A DNA stretch of 64,000 nt from Krasilnikovozyma curviuscula (lineage: Eukaryota > Basidiomycota > Tremellomycetes > Cystofilobasidiales > Mrakiaceae). The DNA lies in contig MVAQ01000065.1 in the NCBI GenBank assembly GCA_014825775.1, positions 1-64,000 on the forward strand, written 5' to 3'. The notes under the pieces were generated by a model. It made no database searches, was not told the origin of the DNA, and saw only the letters and a program-made list of their open reading frames with translations. This document shows positions 33,216-46,300 of this stretch, in pieces (positions within the stretch are counted from its first letter, which is position 1; each line of letters starts with the position of its first letter). The position numbers were made by a program, and so were the translations under genes.

Positions 33216-36064
33216 TTATGCAGCAGCACCCATTCTGGGAGGAGAGATACAAGAATACAGGGTTAGAACAAGAAAAAGGTGATATAGAGATTGGGGGGAG
33301 AGAAAAGACGTACTGCATGCCCATCTTCTTGATATTGTGGTTTCTAATCAGCAACGCCGAGAGCGAACTCAAAATACCTGCTGGGACAGCGATGATGAAC
33401 ACGGTGTCGAGAGCAGAGACGTAACCATCCAGAACAATAGCCTTAGTGTTCGCATCAAGGGTGAAGATGGCCTCGACAGCTATTTAAGTTTGGAGAAGGC
33501 GTCAGCACTAAATTCATTGACTTAGAAAACGAGGCAGTTAGACTTACTGAGCTTGACAGCGTTAATGATGGATTGCTCGATATGGAGCTTAGTGAGGTTG
33601 GTAGCCAGCTGGTTGTTGAAAACGGTACCAGCGATAGACTAAGAATAGGAAGGTCAGCAAGTCTGTCAATTGGAATTCTTTAAGCTGAAGACTTACGACA
33701 CCGATGACACCGCCAATCAGTTGGAAGAATGTACCGAGAGCAGTAGCTTGGGGGATTACCTCAGGCTCCTGGATATTAGAAACAAAAATGTTCAGCGCAC
33801 ACGCACACGCTGGCAAGCGTCTTGGGTACTAAAAGTAGGCACTAACCTCGTGGTAGTCAGCTTGGATCGCAATGACGGTGTTCTGGAAAGCGGCACCGAC
33901 ACCGATTCCGAGAAGGATCTGGAAGCCGATGAGCTTGGCTGTCGAGGTCTCTATAGTGGTCATGTACAGGAGACCACCTCCGAGGGGTGCGAAGATCATG
34001 GGGAAGATGAGCAGGAAGGGCAGGTAGTATCCAATCGTAGAGATGATCCCTCCGGAGACCATCGCAGAAAGCACTAGGGACAGCATGAATGGGATAATGT
34101 CGATTCCCGACTTCTCGGCGGAGTGGCCCTTGACCGCTTGGTAGAACAGTGGGAGGTAGTATGTCGAGATGAGCATGACTGACATGAGGAAAAACGATAC
34201 CGCACACGCTCCCGTCACAGTTCGGTTGGAGAAGAGTCGGAGGGGGAAGATGGCACGTTCACCACCTGAGAGTCGCACAAGGCGTCAGTGCCGTAGAAAC
34301 TACTTGTGTCCGCTCGTGTAGACACTTACGACGTCTTTCCCAAAGGACGAAAAGAACCAAGAGTACTCCAAAAACGCAGAATTCAGCTAATAAAAACAGT
34401 CAGGTTAATTGAATGAGCAGGTGGGGCATTTGGAGATGGCGACTTACCAATGATGCTCTTGTCGTTCCATGGCTTGGTGATACCTCCCTCCTGCAATGCG
34501 ATGATCAAACAGGTGGTGATACCAAGAATAAGGATTCCGCCAAGCCAGTCCATCTTTAAGACTCGTTGGATGGCCTTCAATTCAGAGTCGCCATTCTCGA
34601 TCTCCGCGGCGCTGTAGTGGGGAGGGGTCGCTTTGACAAGGAAGAAAATAGCGACTAGAGTTATCAGACCAACGGGAAGGTTGATATAGAAGCAAAGACG
34701 CCTGTAAAAAGGTTTTGATCGTCAGTTTAGGTGTATTGCGAAGCTCAGGCTCACAGACGAGGGCGACGCACCAGGTCACTCGTTCTGTGAAAACACCTCC
34801 GACTGTTGACCACACCACAGGTTAGTTTCTTTCTGTAGTTTTTCAAAAAAGGAGAGACTCACGCAAAGGTCCAATAACAGAGGATATTCCGAAGACTGAA
34901 CGAAAGCAGGGATTTATTCAGCGATAAGCGCTTGAATGAGAACAACGTTGGCAAATAACTCACCGACACCGAACAGTCCAAAGAGAGTTGGTCTTTGTTC
35001 CAGAGTGGTGATTTCAGCAATGATTGACAGGACAGAGACGAAGATACCGGCAGCTCCAACCTGAATAACCACGGGGCGTCAGATTGCTCCTCCACTGTCA
35101 TAACACAGTACGACTTACACCAGCGAAAGCACGTCCGAAGATCAAGAAGTTGCAAGTCTATTTTTTTTACTACGAGGTTAACGGAGGGATGCGGAGAGAC
35201 AGAGAGAGCAACCATAACCAGCTGGGGGACTCACTGGGGCAACTCCGCAGAACAAGGAGCCGATTTCGAAGAGGGAGACGGCGACGAGGAAAACCCACTT
35301 TGTAGGGAAGATTCTGAGCAGCTGACCGTAGACCAAGATAAATGGAGCTATGAAGAAGAAAGCAGGCTCAGTAGATCATGGGTGGTGTGTTTGGAAGCGC
35401 GGTAACAGTTTCCCCGAACGCGCGCACCTTGTGTTAGAAAGTATGCCGAGACGATCCAAGTGATCTGTGAGAGCGCATCGAACTGGGAGGCGATGACTGG
35501 CAAAGCTGTAGCAACGATAGTCTGATCCAGAGCAATCAGCAGCACCGACAGCACTGAGGGAGAAATAAAAAGTCCAAGAGGTGTTAGTCTACAGCTGGGG
35601 CGGAGGGTTCTTTTTTTCGATGAATGGGGCCGCCGCCTGCTGGGATAGATCGAACGATAACTCACTCATAGCGACGAAGACAAGAGCAAGCTGCAGAATG
35701 GCATAGGCGAACAACGAAAGAAAAGATACAAAAAAAGGAGGGGTCAGGAAAAGCAGGGCGTCTTAGGTAAGAGGGAGAATCAATGGAGCACCCCGTCCCA
35801 TTAAGGAAAGGAGGACGTAATAATTGGCTTGTTGTGATCTTCACCACTCACCTTGTATCCTGTTAGGAGTCGGGCATCTCTGTCGACGTTCCTCTGCTCC
35901 TGCTCATAGAGTTCGTGGGCGACAGCCTTCTCACCCAACGAGGCGTCCCCTCCAGTGAGTGTTTTCGTAACGCCCTCCGTCGGTGCGAGCTCCTTGTCTG
36001 CGAGGGCCGAGCTGTTGAGGTCGTGCTCGTTCAGCGTGGGGGTGGTTGAGTCGACAGCAGACAT
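33216..36064 (-). CDS. MFS drug:H+ exporter, DHA2-like (14-helix type)
   Basis: A heavily interrupted minus-strand gene. A hydrophilic, acidic N-terminus (MSAVDSTTPTLNEHDLNSSA) with no signal peptide leads, across an intron, to the first helix and LIALDQTIVATALPVIASQF, the DHA2 antiporter signature. FDALSQITWIVSAYFLTQ follows. Further on are DWLGGILILGITTCLIIAL with QEGGITKPWNDKSIIG, both typical of the 14-helix subfamily. The loop ERAIFPLRLFSNRTVTGAC precedes LLGIGVGAAFQNTVIAIQAD. The last helix is TVFIIAVPAGILSSLSALL, and the tail ends MGAAA* after a terminal intron. It likely exports toxic compounds or a metabolite across the plasma membrane. No biosynthetic cluster adjoins it, so the cargo is unknown. 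Confidence 0.92.
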
Positions 36065-37091
36065 GGCCGGGGGGTATTCGAGAGATGGTTGGGGGAGAAG
36101 GTCTGCTGGAAGCCCTCTGCTTCTTTTTAAACGATGTCCAAGGCGAAGCCAGGGCTGGAGTCAACACGCGTCTCGCGGATCCAGATGCCACCGAGCACGC
36201 CGTGCTTCGATTCTCCACAGCCAGAAAGCCGAATGCCGTCGTTCTTCCACCAGATACTCTCTCCTATGGACCTTGGTAAACACAGAGGATACCCTGCTGA
36301 GCAGGCCGCTCTCTTCCCCTCTACCGGACGACAGCAGAGTCGATGGACCTGCCTGGGCTCGGTGTGCTGCTGCTGCTGTCGGGGCCGCGAGACTGTAGAA
36401 AAATGGTGATTTTTTTCTTCTTTCTATTTCCCGGCGCCCGGGGCAGGCGCTGCTGCTGGCCCCCGCCCCTTCAAAAAAAACAAAATAAAAAAATAACAAA
36501 CGAAATATACTAGTATGACTCGCTCGGCGAATTTCACACTGTCATAAGGACACAGACACTGGAAGTCGTGGACGATAAGGTTGGTGGATCTCGATTCGCG
36601 ACGAAATGTCCTGGGGGAGCGAGCGGGTAGAGATCGAACCCGATGGACTCCATTGCGCTTGGGCTTCTTCCATACCCCCAGAGCAAAAGAGATGTGTCAG
36701 TTGCAAATTGATTGATTCCTGTCTTATTTGGGAAATCGACAAGAACCAAGACTGCCAGGGCCACCGCCGAGTGTTGAGTGGCGTGTCGTTAAGAAAGCTG
36801 AACGCTGTTGATGTGCATTTTGCTACTGTCACAAGTGTAGAATGCAAGAAGCGTTTTCATATTGAGATAACAGGTTTTGTGTTTGTATGGAATATGGGCC
36901 TCATAACATTACACGTAAGACGCTGTTATTTCCTTGGTTTGATGATTGTTCTTTTGAACTTTTGAAGGTATCTATGTGTTTTGGTATCACGAGGTGAGGG
37001 ATATGAGCAGAGACACAATGTCTTTGTTATTTTTGAGCTGCGGAAAGAATGTTGATCCCGAGTTGGACGGAATGATACATTCCCAAGATCG
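36065..37091. promoter_or_regulatory. Exporter promoter and 3' flank of Arb1-like gene
   Basis: About 1 kb between two minus-strand genes. A GC-rich patch at about 36431-36470 (CGGCGCCCGGGGCAGGCGC) is followed by an A-rich run. Frames overlapping it are compositional shadows. Confidence 0.4.
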
Positions 37092-39983
37092 TTAGAAAGG
37101 TAGATCTCGATGGGGATATGAAAATGCTTCCACGATGGGAAAGGTGTGTTGTTGAGGGGTCTTCAGTCGAAGAGATGTTTCTTCTGGAGCCAGTACTATA
37201 GAAATAGAATAAAATGAAAACCAACATGAAAATAAAGTCAGCATTGAGGGGCCAGTAGATGAAGGAAAGAACACAGGAGCTCACACTCTCAATACAGATA
37301 TCGACCCCATCGACGAACCACCATCCCTCCCCACCGCCATCCTTCTTCTCCATATAGACCCATCTTGCTGACACCCCCAGCCCATCGACGACCTTCGTCT
37401 TATCGTCTGCGAGGAGCCAAACGGCTATCTCATCGTCTTGCGCCTGACGAGCAAGAGCCGCGCTGCTGAGGTCCTCCTTCCAGTTCTCCCACGACTTGTG
37501 CTGAGCTGAGCCTGGAATGCGCGAGTGGAACTCAGGCTTAGACTCAAATGGGTACGGGGCGGGAATGAATCGCTTCATGAGGACCGGTACGAGCTGCTTC
37601 TCCTTTTGGCCCTCGGCGGAGAGGACGGTGTCGTTGAACGTTTTGTTAAGCTCACTGAATCGTGCATCGTCGGGACCCAAGAAGCTGAGCTTCCTCATCG
37701 ATTTCTCCCATTTTGTGGCTTGCCAGCTGGACGTTCCGCCAGGCAAAATGCGCTCCAGGTCAATCTTGAGCTGGGGTTCGTATCGCTCTGATGGTCCCCA
37801 TCCACCGTCGGAATCGCTTTCTTCTTCCTCAAGCAAGGGAGCTTCGGGACTCAAGCCCATGTTGGTCAAAAGTGCATCGAGAGAGGGAAGCACAAGGGAG
37901 GGTGCGGCTGATCTGTCCTCTGGAGCGTCCCAGCCTGAAGTTGATGTGGTGGTTGATGAGAGCGAAATTGGGGCTGGTGACGACGCCAATGCATCAGTAG
38001 ATAAAGTTGCTGGTTGTACAATCGATGGAGAAGTAATAGCTTGAGAAGATTCTTCGCCAGGTTCATAATCCGATGCAAAGAAAGTTACATGTTCGATCTC
38101 AAAAGGGTCGTCGGCATCACTACCTGACGATATCTCCTCAAGACCATCAAAGTCATTCTCATGTTTGTCGTCAATTTTGTTGTGGTTATTGACCGGAATT
38201 AGCTTTCGACCATGCAGCACGTAGTTCTCATCGCCGCTGTACTCTTCATCACTGAGCCACTCTTCCTCGAGTTTCTGCTCATCAGCATCAAATCTGAGCT
38301 TCTCTTCTGCCTTTGTTGGAGGAGGGATGTGTCGAGGGTACATTGGTTCCTTGTGCGTCGAAGGAAGAGGGACAGGTGGTGCAGCCGATGCAGTTGAACT
38401 GACCCAATCCCAACCTCTTTCGAAACCTTTTACATCGAGGTGGATACCTCCCCAGAAAGTTGCGCATTGTCTATTGAATGACGCGTTGAGGGAGAACATC
38501 AGCTCGATAGACGCCGTGAGATCCTTGTGGGCTCGTTCGCAGACGGCAACGGCTGCTTCGAGACGCGGGGTGAACGATGCTGGTAGAATCTTGTAGTGAA
38601 TAAGGTAGCAGATAAAGGAACAACATCGTTGGGGCGCTGAAATGAGGTGTGCGGGAAGCCTGTATTGAACTATGGAGGTCAGATTGCAGGAAAACGAAAA
38701 CCCATTCTCTGGGCACTCATACTGACATGTGCAAACCCTCTTTTCTTAACTTGGAAGAGAGCCACCATCTCATACATTGCTCAGGGTCGACTATACAGTT
38801 TTAGGGTAAAAATCAGCAGAAAACACGGCTAAGAACTCAACGAAGATCTCACCGAGGAATCTACAATCTTTCTCAAGACCAGTAACCATTTTGGATTCAT
38901 CTGCTTTATCAGATTCCTCATCAGAGAAAGCTTCTTCATCAAAAGCTTTCATCGCAGAGACTTCACGAGCTTGAGCAGCAATCTTTCTGCGGTACTCCTC
39001 GATACCAGCAGGCGAAAGTCCACACCATTTTTTGAACCAGCCAAGACAAAAGAGATCGGCTTTAGTGTGGATGTCTCTTCTGGAGTAGTGCCATTCGTCA
39101 AAAGCCTTGAAAAGGCGAGCGATGGTTGACATGGACCTACGGAAGAAGGGAAAGGAAAGTCGCGCCGTCAGCTCTCGAAGCTCTACGACGACGGCGGCAA
39201 TATGAGATTCACTCACTCTGGCCAGGGATCATTCCACGCATTACCGTTGATGGAAGATGTTCCTTCCGGCTCTACATCCGGTTCGCTGCTGCTCGCAAGG
39301 GGTATTTTCTTCAACACAACGATGCCTCTCATTCTTCGTCCACGTTCACCGAGATTCTTCTTATTATAAGCGAGATGCTCAACGTTCAAGATAACCGTCG
39401 GTCGGCCATACTGGTCCGTCGGCCCTCGAGCCATATAGATGTCCATCTGCTTCTCCTGAGGGATCGAGGAGGACAACGCCTCGGTATCAGATGAGAGGCC
39501 AGAAGAGATCTGTTGCTCGTCTCCATAGTTGGAAGCGTTGTCATCGTCGAAGTCTGAGCCGGAATCTGCGTTGGCTGGCTCGAAGAGGTTGGGAGGGCGG
39601 TCGAGAGCTTGGAACTATGAATTTCGAAAGATCCTGTCAGTGCAACAGCCCTCTCCAGTCGATTGGGAAAGGATAAGAAGGACCACCCTAGGTATCAGAT
39701 AGCTATACTGACCCATCTCAAGGGTAGTCTGTCCTAATTGAGGAGCTTTTGGGATACGACTGGGGTGGAACCTGTAAGGGACAGCTCACCTCCGGGAAAG
39801 TCATCATTCCTGGCTTGGTTCTCCAGTCCCACGGGAGTCTCTTGGGCTGCTGGAGCTCTCCATCTCCCATCGGAACCAATACGAGCCCGCTCATCCCGAA
39901 AAGAGACTTCGAATGATGAGGTCGAAGGAAGGTCAGAAAAAGCTCCAGACGCCTTAGGGCTTGAAGCCACGGATTGAAATTCC
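37092..39983 (-). CDS. Probable Arb1-like Argonaute-chaperone subunit; 5' end unresolved
   Basis: A multi-exon minus-strand gene. The 5'-most exon I can place starts near 39983 (EFQSVASSPKASGAFSDLP) and needs an upstream ATG exon I could not find. Then come an acidic Ser-rich part, a MDIYMARGPTDQYGRPTVIL segment and WNDPWPE. Next is a core reading FDEWHYSRRDIHTKADLF, MVTGLEKDCRFLVDPEQC, CSFICYLIHYKILPASF, LEAAVAVCERAHKDL and SFNRQCATFWGG. The order of an RR-containing helix, a hydrophobic YL-helix, an AA..VC..A..DL helix and FN..C.T.(L/F)WGG recalls the Arb1 family, which assists Argonaute in small-RNA loading. Acidic and Ser-rich regions follow (38050-38250), then WWFVDGVDICIE. The last exon ends YPHRDLPF. 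The family call is by pattern recall and is tentative; the gene itself is secure. Confidence 0.5.
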
Positions 39984-40805
39984 CTGATTCGAAATCACTG
40001 GATGACCATCGTATGATATCTGTCCCATCTGATAGATCGGACTTGAGTTAAGGTTTCAAGCCCGGAAGATTACAGACAGATCGATTTCCCCCGCAGTTGG
40101 ACTCTGCGACGCGCTTTATCTTCAACTGCAGCTGTCAGTAATTTCCTACACACAAGCGGAAAGTGAGGGAGGAGTTGTACTGCGATAACTTTCAGACCAG
40201 AAAAGAATTGAATTCACTCTTGTGCTGCTCCCTAAAGAGCCGGGCCGATGGCCATGACGAGATGGCCCACTTTCTACAATGCGAACAAGCATCATCGAAC
40301 TTTGTCATGCTCCCAATTGGGCAGAAGTTCTATTGATATATCATAACCCCCTGTGGGCGCTTGGGTCAGTCGTTTTAGAGTTTCTACTGGAGTACGACTT
40401 TTGTTTCGCAAACTTCGGCGCGTTCCCTAATCATCTTGTCAAGTTCTCACAAGAAGAGAGGCTAGGCTTCCTGAAGAGTAAGATAGACAGCCTCCATCTA
40501 TAGTTCCTTGAAAGGTATTTCGAGCTTGTCACCGCCTTGGAGTTAGTTGGAGTTAGAGTGCAACTGTCACTCGCCAAATGGCAGTAACCACAACAAACAA
40601 ATCCAGATTTCTTCCTCCACTCCTTTGAGAGCTAGGATTTCTAATGGTTATTTCTGGCAGCATTTCAATCCTGCTTTGAGGATAACAGGCGGTCAGTGTC
40701 CCCGCCTAGCGTTGTCCACTTTTTCTGCCAAGCTGCTCCGTGCGTGCCTCCGCCCCTCCAACCGTCAAGACCTATAAAACCTGGGATTTCTTTTTCGCGT
40801 CTCTC
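39984..40805. promoter_or_regulatory. Divergent upstream region of Arb1-like and hydrolase genes
   Basis: About 820 nt. It must contain the missing first exon of the Arb1-like gene and promoters for both genes. A short tandem duplication TTGGAGTTAG occurs twice at about 40537-40556. Confidence 0.4.
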
Positions 40806-42652
40806 ATGGCCACGATGGTAGAGTTGCATGCTGTTCGGACACCTCCTACAGCTCCCAGTTCACCTGTCGACGAGCACCTGGCGCCCACTGCGCTTTTTCT
40901 TGATTCAAGCCAGCCTTCACCACTGTCCCCAACGAACACCAAACATGTGCACCCCACACCCCGTCGCGGGGACTCGAGGATGTTTTCAGATGTCAGGCAG
41001 AACTTGGAGTCGTCGTTGCGAGACATCAAGCTCCCTCAGCTGCCTCAGGTCCACCTCCCAACCATCCCTTCGTTTGGCGTCTCTGGCATCGTCGTTCCTG
41101 GCTTCTTGACTGGGTTCATGGGCTTGCATGCTGTAGATGAAGAGCCACCGAAGAAGCAGGTGCCTGAGATTTTCAGCCAGGATGAGTATGTTCCAAAGGG
41201 AGAATACAAGAGCATTGGCGAATTCAAGAAAGTCTATGTCGTACGTCACGGTCTATATGCTAGCCGTTTCCAATGAAGAAGGTAGCTGAATTTATTTTTA
41301 TTTTACAGGTTGGCCCTGATCCAGCTCCAAGTTGTATTGTCTGCTGCTACGACATCTTTGGCTTCTATCCTCAAACAATTCAGGTTCGTCTTTCCCCTCG
41401 CCAATGCTAAACAACTCTGCTCATTGAAAGGGAGTTTCCACAATTCAATAGGGAGCAGATATACTGCACTACCTTACTGGATCAACCATCTACATTCCCG
41501 ACTTCTTCCGCGAGAACGCCTTTCCAACACAGGTTAGTCTCGTTTCCCGTGGCACTCACCAAGCAGAGACACGAGGAATCTTACGTCTTCATTGTTTGCG
41601 GTGCTGGTGCAGTTCTTTCCTCCTAAAGGTGCAGCGCAGATTAAAGCTCTCCAATCATTCTTCGCAACCCGGTCAGCCTTTCCCCTCGGACTCATTCACT
41701 CTGCAGTGAAACTGACATTCAACACATTCTGGGTGACACAGAGCTAATATTGACGACAGAAGAGACGAATTGATGGATTTTGGACTGCTGCTGCGATCGA
41801 GGTGGATCAGCGCTCAGTCGGAAGAAACGGTGGAAGATCTGAAGAAGTACAAGATTCGAGGCGCTCTGGTAGCGGCTTATGGACTGAGTTGGGGTGAGTG
41901 GAGTATCTCGTGATCGCATCAATTATCTGTAGTTATCTTTCGCTCTTACTAAACAAATCTTGTTGTTTGGGGTCGCAGGTGGAAAGTTGACGTTCTTGGC
42001 GGGCTCGCAGGACATCTTCTATTCTGTCGCAGCGGTTCATCCTGCGATGCTGACGCTACCCGACGCTGAAGCACTCAAAGTGCCAATGGTGAGTTGACTC
42101 TTTCTGTGCACCAGTCTCCTCCCTCCTGCCGGTAGATTCGCCAGACTCGTCTCTGATCAGTTGCCCATTTTCTTCCTGCGTATAGGGCCTTTTCCCAAGC
42201 AAAGATGAGCCAGCAGACATCGTAAAGCAGTGTGTAGAAGCTTTCCAAAGGAAAACGTTCTTTAATCGGTGTATTTGTAGGACATGGCCAACAATGTGTG
42301 TTTCTGATCTCAACCCATCCTGATCAGCAGCGCTTACTGACAGATCCAAATTCTTCGTCACACAAGGCACCACGGCTTCGGAGGAGCCCGAGCGAACCTC
42401 ATGGACCCAGAAGTGAAAGAGTCATTCTCAGAACTCTACAGCAGCCTGGCCGAGTTCTTCATCAAAGCGCGTCAACCTGAGGTCATTGGCGCAGAGGCAG
42501 GTGGTGAGCGAGGTACGCATGGGAACTACGGCCACCAGGATGGGTTCGAAACTCCACCCCAAACGCTGCAGAAGAAGAAGAGCCGCTTCCTTGGCTTAGG
42601 AGGTGGGGGAAATAAGAAGAAGAAGCAGAAGGATGCTTCGACAGCGCCGTGA
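40806..42652 (+). CDS. Dienelactone-hydrolase-family protein with Ser nucleophile
   Basis: A multi-exon gene starting at 40806 (MATMVELHAVRTPPTAP). After a Pro/Ser-rich N-terminus of roughly 130 residues, the alpha/beta-hydrolase core begins SCIVCCYDIFGFYPQTIQ, then GADILHYLTGSTIYIPDFF. The nucleophile elbow reads AAYGLSWGGKL, split by an intron after SWG; FGLFPSKDEPAD-type and TRHHGFGGARANL segments carry the likely Asp and His. Family members usually have Cys in G-x-C-x-G-G, but here the residue is Ser. The C-terminus is lysine-rich (KKKSRFLGLGGGGNKKKKQ). Role: hydrolysis of a lactone or ester, substrate unknown. The exon join around 42233-42337 is the least certain. Confidence 0.8.
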
Positions 42653-43316
42653 GGATTGTTGTCCGATTCTTAATTGTGGCAGTATCTTTCCACCTTCAGC
42701 ATTCATTAGCATTTCATGGTTTCTGTCCCCTTTCTCTCTTCATACGCTCAATCGCGATCAGTTCTTTCTTGCTTGTAACGACCTTCTGTTTCTTTATTCG
42801 ATGACCCCGTTACGAACTATTTTACTTTTCCTTCTACGGTCACGCATTTATCTCTTACCATGCCTGCTCACTGCAAAGAGTAAACCAATTGCCGTCCTCA
42901 AATGGTTTGACAGGTTCAATGCGCTGGCGCTTCCAAATTGGGCAAAACTCGCTAAAATCAGAGTGACACAGGCTTAGCACTTCTTGCTGTCCAACTAAGA
43001 TTGCGCCCTCTCTTCAGACTTTCAAATTGTAAGCTGGGATTCCTGTCAAAACAGGAGCGCAAATTAGTGGCGCTCAACGACAACATACTAGTTGAAACCT
43101 GCTCTCTACCTTGAGAGTGCTTCCACCATTACAAGAACAATTGATGAAAATATATAGTCTGGATATGGGATTCCAAGCAAACAAATCCAACATTTTTCGA
43201 GTTGACCAACGCTGCAGCGCTCCGACTCGCGAAAATTCCCCCTGAGAATGCTGCTGCTTCCATCCGTCAAAGATTATACCCACTCGAAAAATCGGTTGGA
43301 TGACTGGAATTTCACC
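42653..43316. other. Intergenic region upstream of NOT4
   Basis: About 660 nt between same-strand genes, with the hydrolase 3' flank and NOT4 promoter. No gene is supported. Confidence 0.45.
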
Positions 43317-46300
43317 ATGGCACCCATCAGATCAGTAATAAACTCATCTTCGATCGACTTAGCGTCGACATCCAGCTCTCCAGTAGGAACAAGGGAAGGA
43401 AAGGTCTCTACTGAATTTCTAAGGGGGCTGCAGGATGTCTACTGGAGTGATGACGAGGTAAGTTGCCCGTTTCAACAATCAGTGAGAAGGATACAGGGTA
43501 GAAGCAGATCTTATGACCTAGAGAGGGAGCTTGGATTGGTGGGCAGGGCCTGCTTTCGTTGCTGTTGCGTCTAGCTGTGTAGCAGAGGAAGGAATGCCTT
43601 TCCAGCCTCTTTTTGGAGCTGTTCCTCTCGACTTCCGAACTGAGTTCTGAGACTGACAGATTCATCTTTTCCTTCTTTTTCGATTGATACCCTGCTTATG
43701 GCCTGTTATCTTTCTGAAATCCATCCAGGACGAAACACCCGAATGCCCTCTGTGTATGGACGAAATGGACCTGTCCGACATCAACTTCAAGCCATGTCCC
43801 TGTGGATATCAGATATGTAGATTCTGCCACAATCACATCGTTGCCAACTTGAATCGACGGTGTCCAGCGTGTAGAAGGGAGTACACAGAAGAAGGTGTTG
43901 AGTTCATACCGGTGCCAGCTGATGAGTAAGTCAACCCGAACCTCTTTTTTTTAAGTCAAACTGCTCAGAGTTCATCTTCTCTCATCATGGGGGACTCTTC
44001 TCGGGCGATTCATTCTTTGGCGCTGTACTAATCGCTTTCCCTGCGCCTTCTTTTCCAACCCAGAATCAAGCGGCTGACGGCACAGAAAAAGGCGAAGCAG
44101 AAACTCAACAAGGAGTTGGAGGCCTTGGGAAGGACCAAGTATAAAGACGTCAGAGTTATTGTAAAGAACATGGTATACGTCGTTGGAATGAGCTTACCTG
44201 GGAACGGAGACGAGGTTTGTAGCACATTTTTTCTTCTCGACTTTTCAAGCCTCCTGCCACCTTGCCTACTCTCCTTCGAAGAACCAACGCTAACAAGCGT
44301 GTTTTTAATTTCTTTGGTACACCTTCAATGTTATTTTGGTGGTTCTCGTGTCCTCGGCTGCAACTTGGTCCTCAAAAACTCAAATAGCAACTTTCGACCC
44401 TGCGCTCAAACGACTACTTTGGCCAATACGGCAAAATATCGAAACTCATCCTTCACAAACGACCCAATTCATCATCTGGAGGAATCTACATTACTTACCT
44501 TCGTCGAGAAGATGCCTCTAGGGCCATCCATGCCCTGGACGGCTTTCCCTCTCCCACGAGTCCAGGGACGGTTCTGCGGGCGAGTTATGGTACGATGAAG
44601 TATTGCGAGCATTGGCTGAAAGGTGGGAAATGTGAGAGGATGGCTAATGGTGGGGAGTGCTTGAACTTGCATGACTGGGGTGAGGAGAGGGATTGTTTTA
44701 CGAAAGAGGATCTGAGTACTCTGTGCGTTTGCTCAATTTTATTTGCTGTATCGCATCCTTCAATATACTGAACCGTTCTGGATGTTTCGGTTTGATTCAC
44801 AGGAAACACACAATGAAGGATACCGAGCGATTGCAGAAGCCTCCGGCTTCGGCCTCTTTACCTCCCAAACCTTCTCAACTGGCGGGCAAAACCCGAGAGG
44901 ACGGATCTTCTGACTGTAAGTTTATTATAATCCAATTAATTGATGATTTCTTTTTGATGTAAATTTTAATTCAAACGGTAGCCTCCGCTCTACCACGTAC
45001 GGCGTCCTGGGCCGCAACTTCAACTTCCAAACCTACACCCACTGGACTTGCTGCCCTTCCACCTAATCCACTGAAAACTTCTCGTGGTGTTCCTCCTCCG
45101 AAAGCCCCTCGAGTTGTTCAGCCTCTTCCACCCCATGCACCACCTCCTGGCCTGCTGCCTTCGCCGCCACCTGTAGCAGCTACTCCTGTGACACCTGCGG
45201 CTGCACCAGCAGCAGCAAAGGATTCATCGTCATCCACAACAGCCAGTCCAGCAGTAACTGCTACAACAGCACCTTTGTCCCAGCAGTCGTCATCCTCTGG
45301 CAGCAAACAAACACCATCGTCCTCTCCCCCAGCCTCAACTTCAGCACAAGAATCTATCTCTTCTACCCCGAAGGCAACCACCTCACCGCCTGCTGTGGTT
45401 GTGGCAGAACCAACGGTCAATGGTTATACTGCAGCTCCAGTGTCGAGAAGTGCCTCACGTCAATCCTCGATCTCTTCAGCATCAGCTGTCCCGCCGTCAT
45501 ACCCACCTGGTCTTGGGCCATTGACCACAGCATCTTTGCCCTCCTCACCATCGCTTTCAGCACCACCACCGGGCTTATCACCAATTCCACTTCACGCTCC
45601 CCCGCCAGGACTTGGCCTGCCTCAACAACTTCCACAGCAACAACAATCATCACCTCACCAACATTATCAACCATCTTCTCAGATTCAAGCATTGGCTGAT
45701 GAGATCACAGCTCGTCGAGAAGCTCCATACCCTCAATCTGACAAAGACATTCCCATCTTTCCTGATATTGAGAGACTATGGAACTGTTTCGACGATCCTG
45801 CTGGGTTCTCGTTTGAGTTACGATTTGAGGCGAGGAAGCAGCAGAGCGGGGATGGTACCTTCGCGTTTGGTCACGAAGCAGTCATCACGCCCAAGACTTA
45901 TGAAGGCTCATTCGATCCATTCGGTGATGATGACATGAATCGCCCATCAACACCACACTCAGATTCAGCAGACACATACTCATCCGACCCTGCTCAAATG
46001 AAGAGGTCCAGATTTGATTTCGCACGCACCACACTAGCTTCGACTCGTCCTGCTATGGCTGGTCGAACACAAAGTCATTTGCTTCAAGGAGGAATGAGCC
46101 CTGCTCCCAGTCCTTTGGCCAAAGAAATCAGTCTTCCTTTGGGTATGGATGTGTATGGAAATGGTGTCAACAGTTCAAGACAACAGCAGAAACAACAGCA
46201 TCATCAGGACGATGAAGACAGCAACACAGCAGCAATGATGCGTGGAATGACGATAGAGGAATCTCACCGACAGCAACAACAGAATGCAACCGACTCATTC

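Noticed and set aside
38056..38260. Low-complexity acidic stretch as a tandem repeat
   Set aside because: It encodes irregular Asp/Glu/Ser-rich protein (KHENDFDGLEEISSGSDADD) without a repeating unit.
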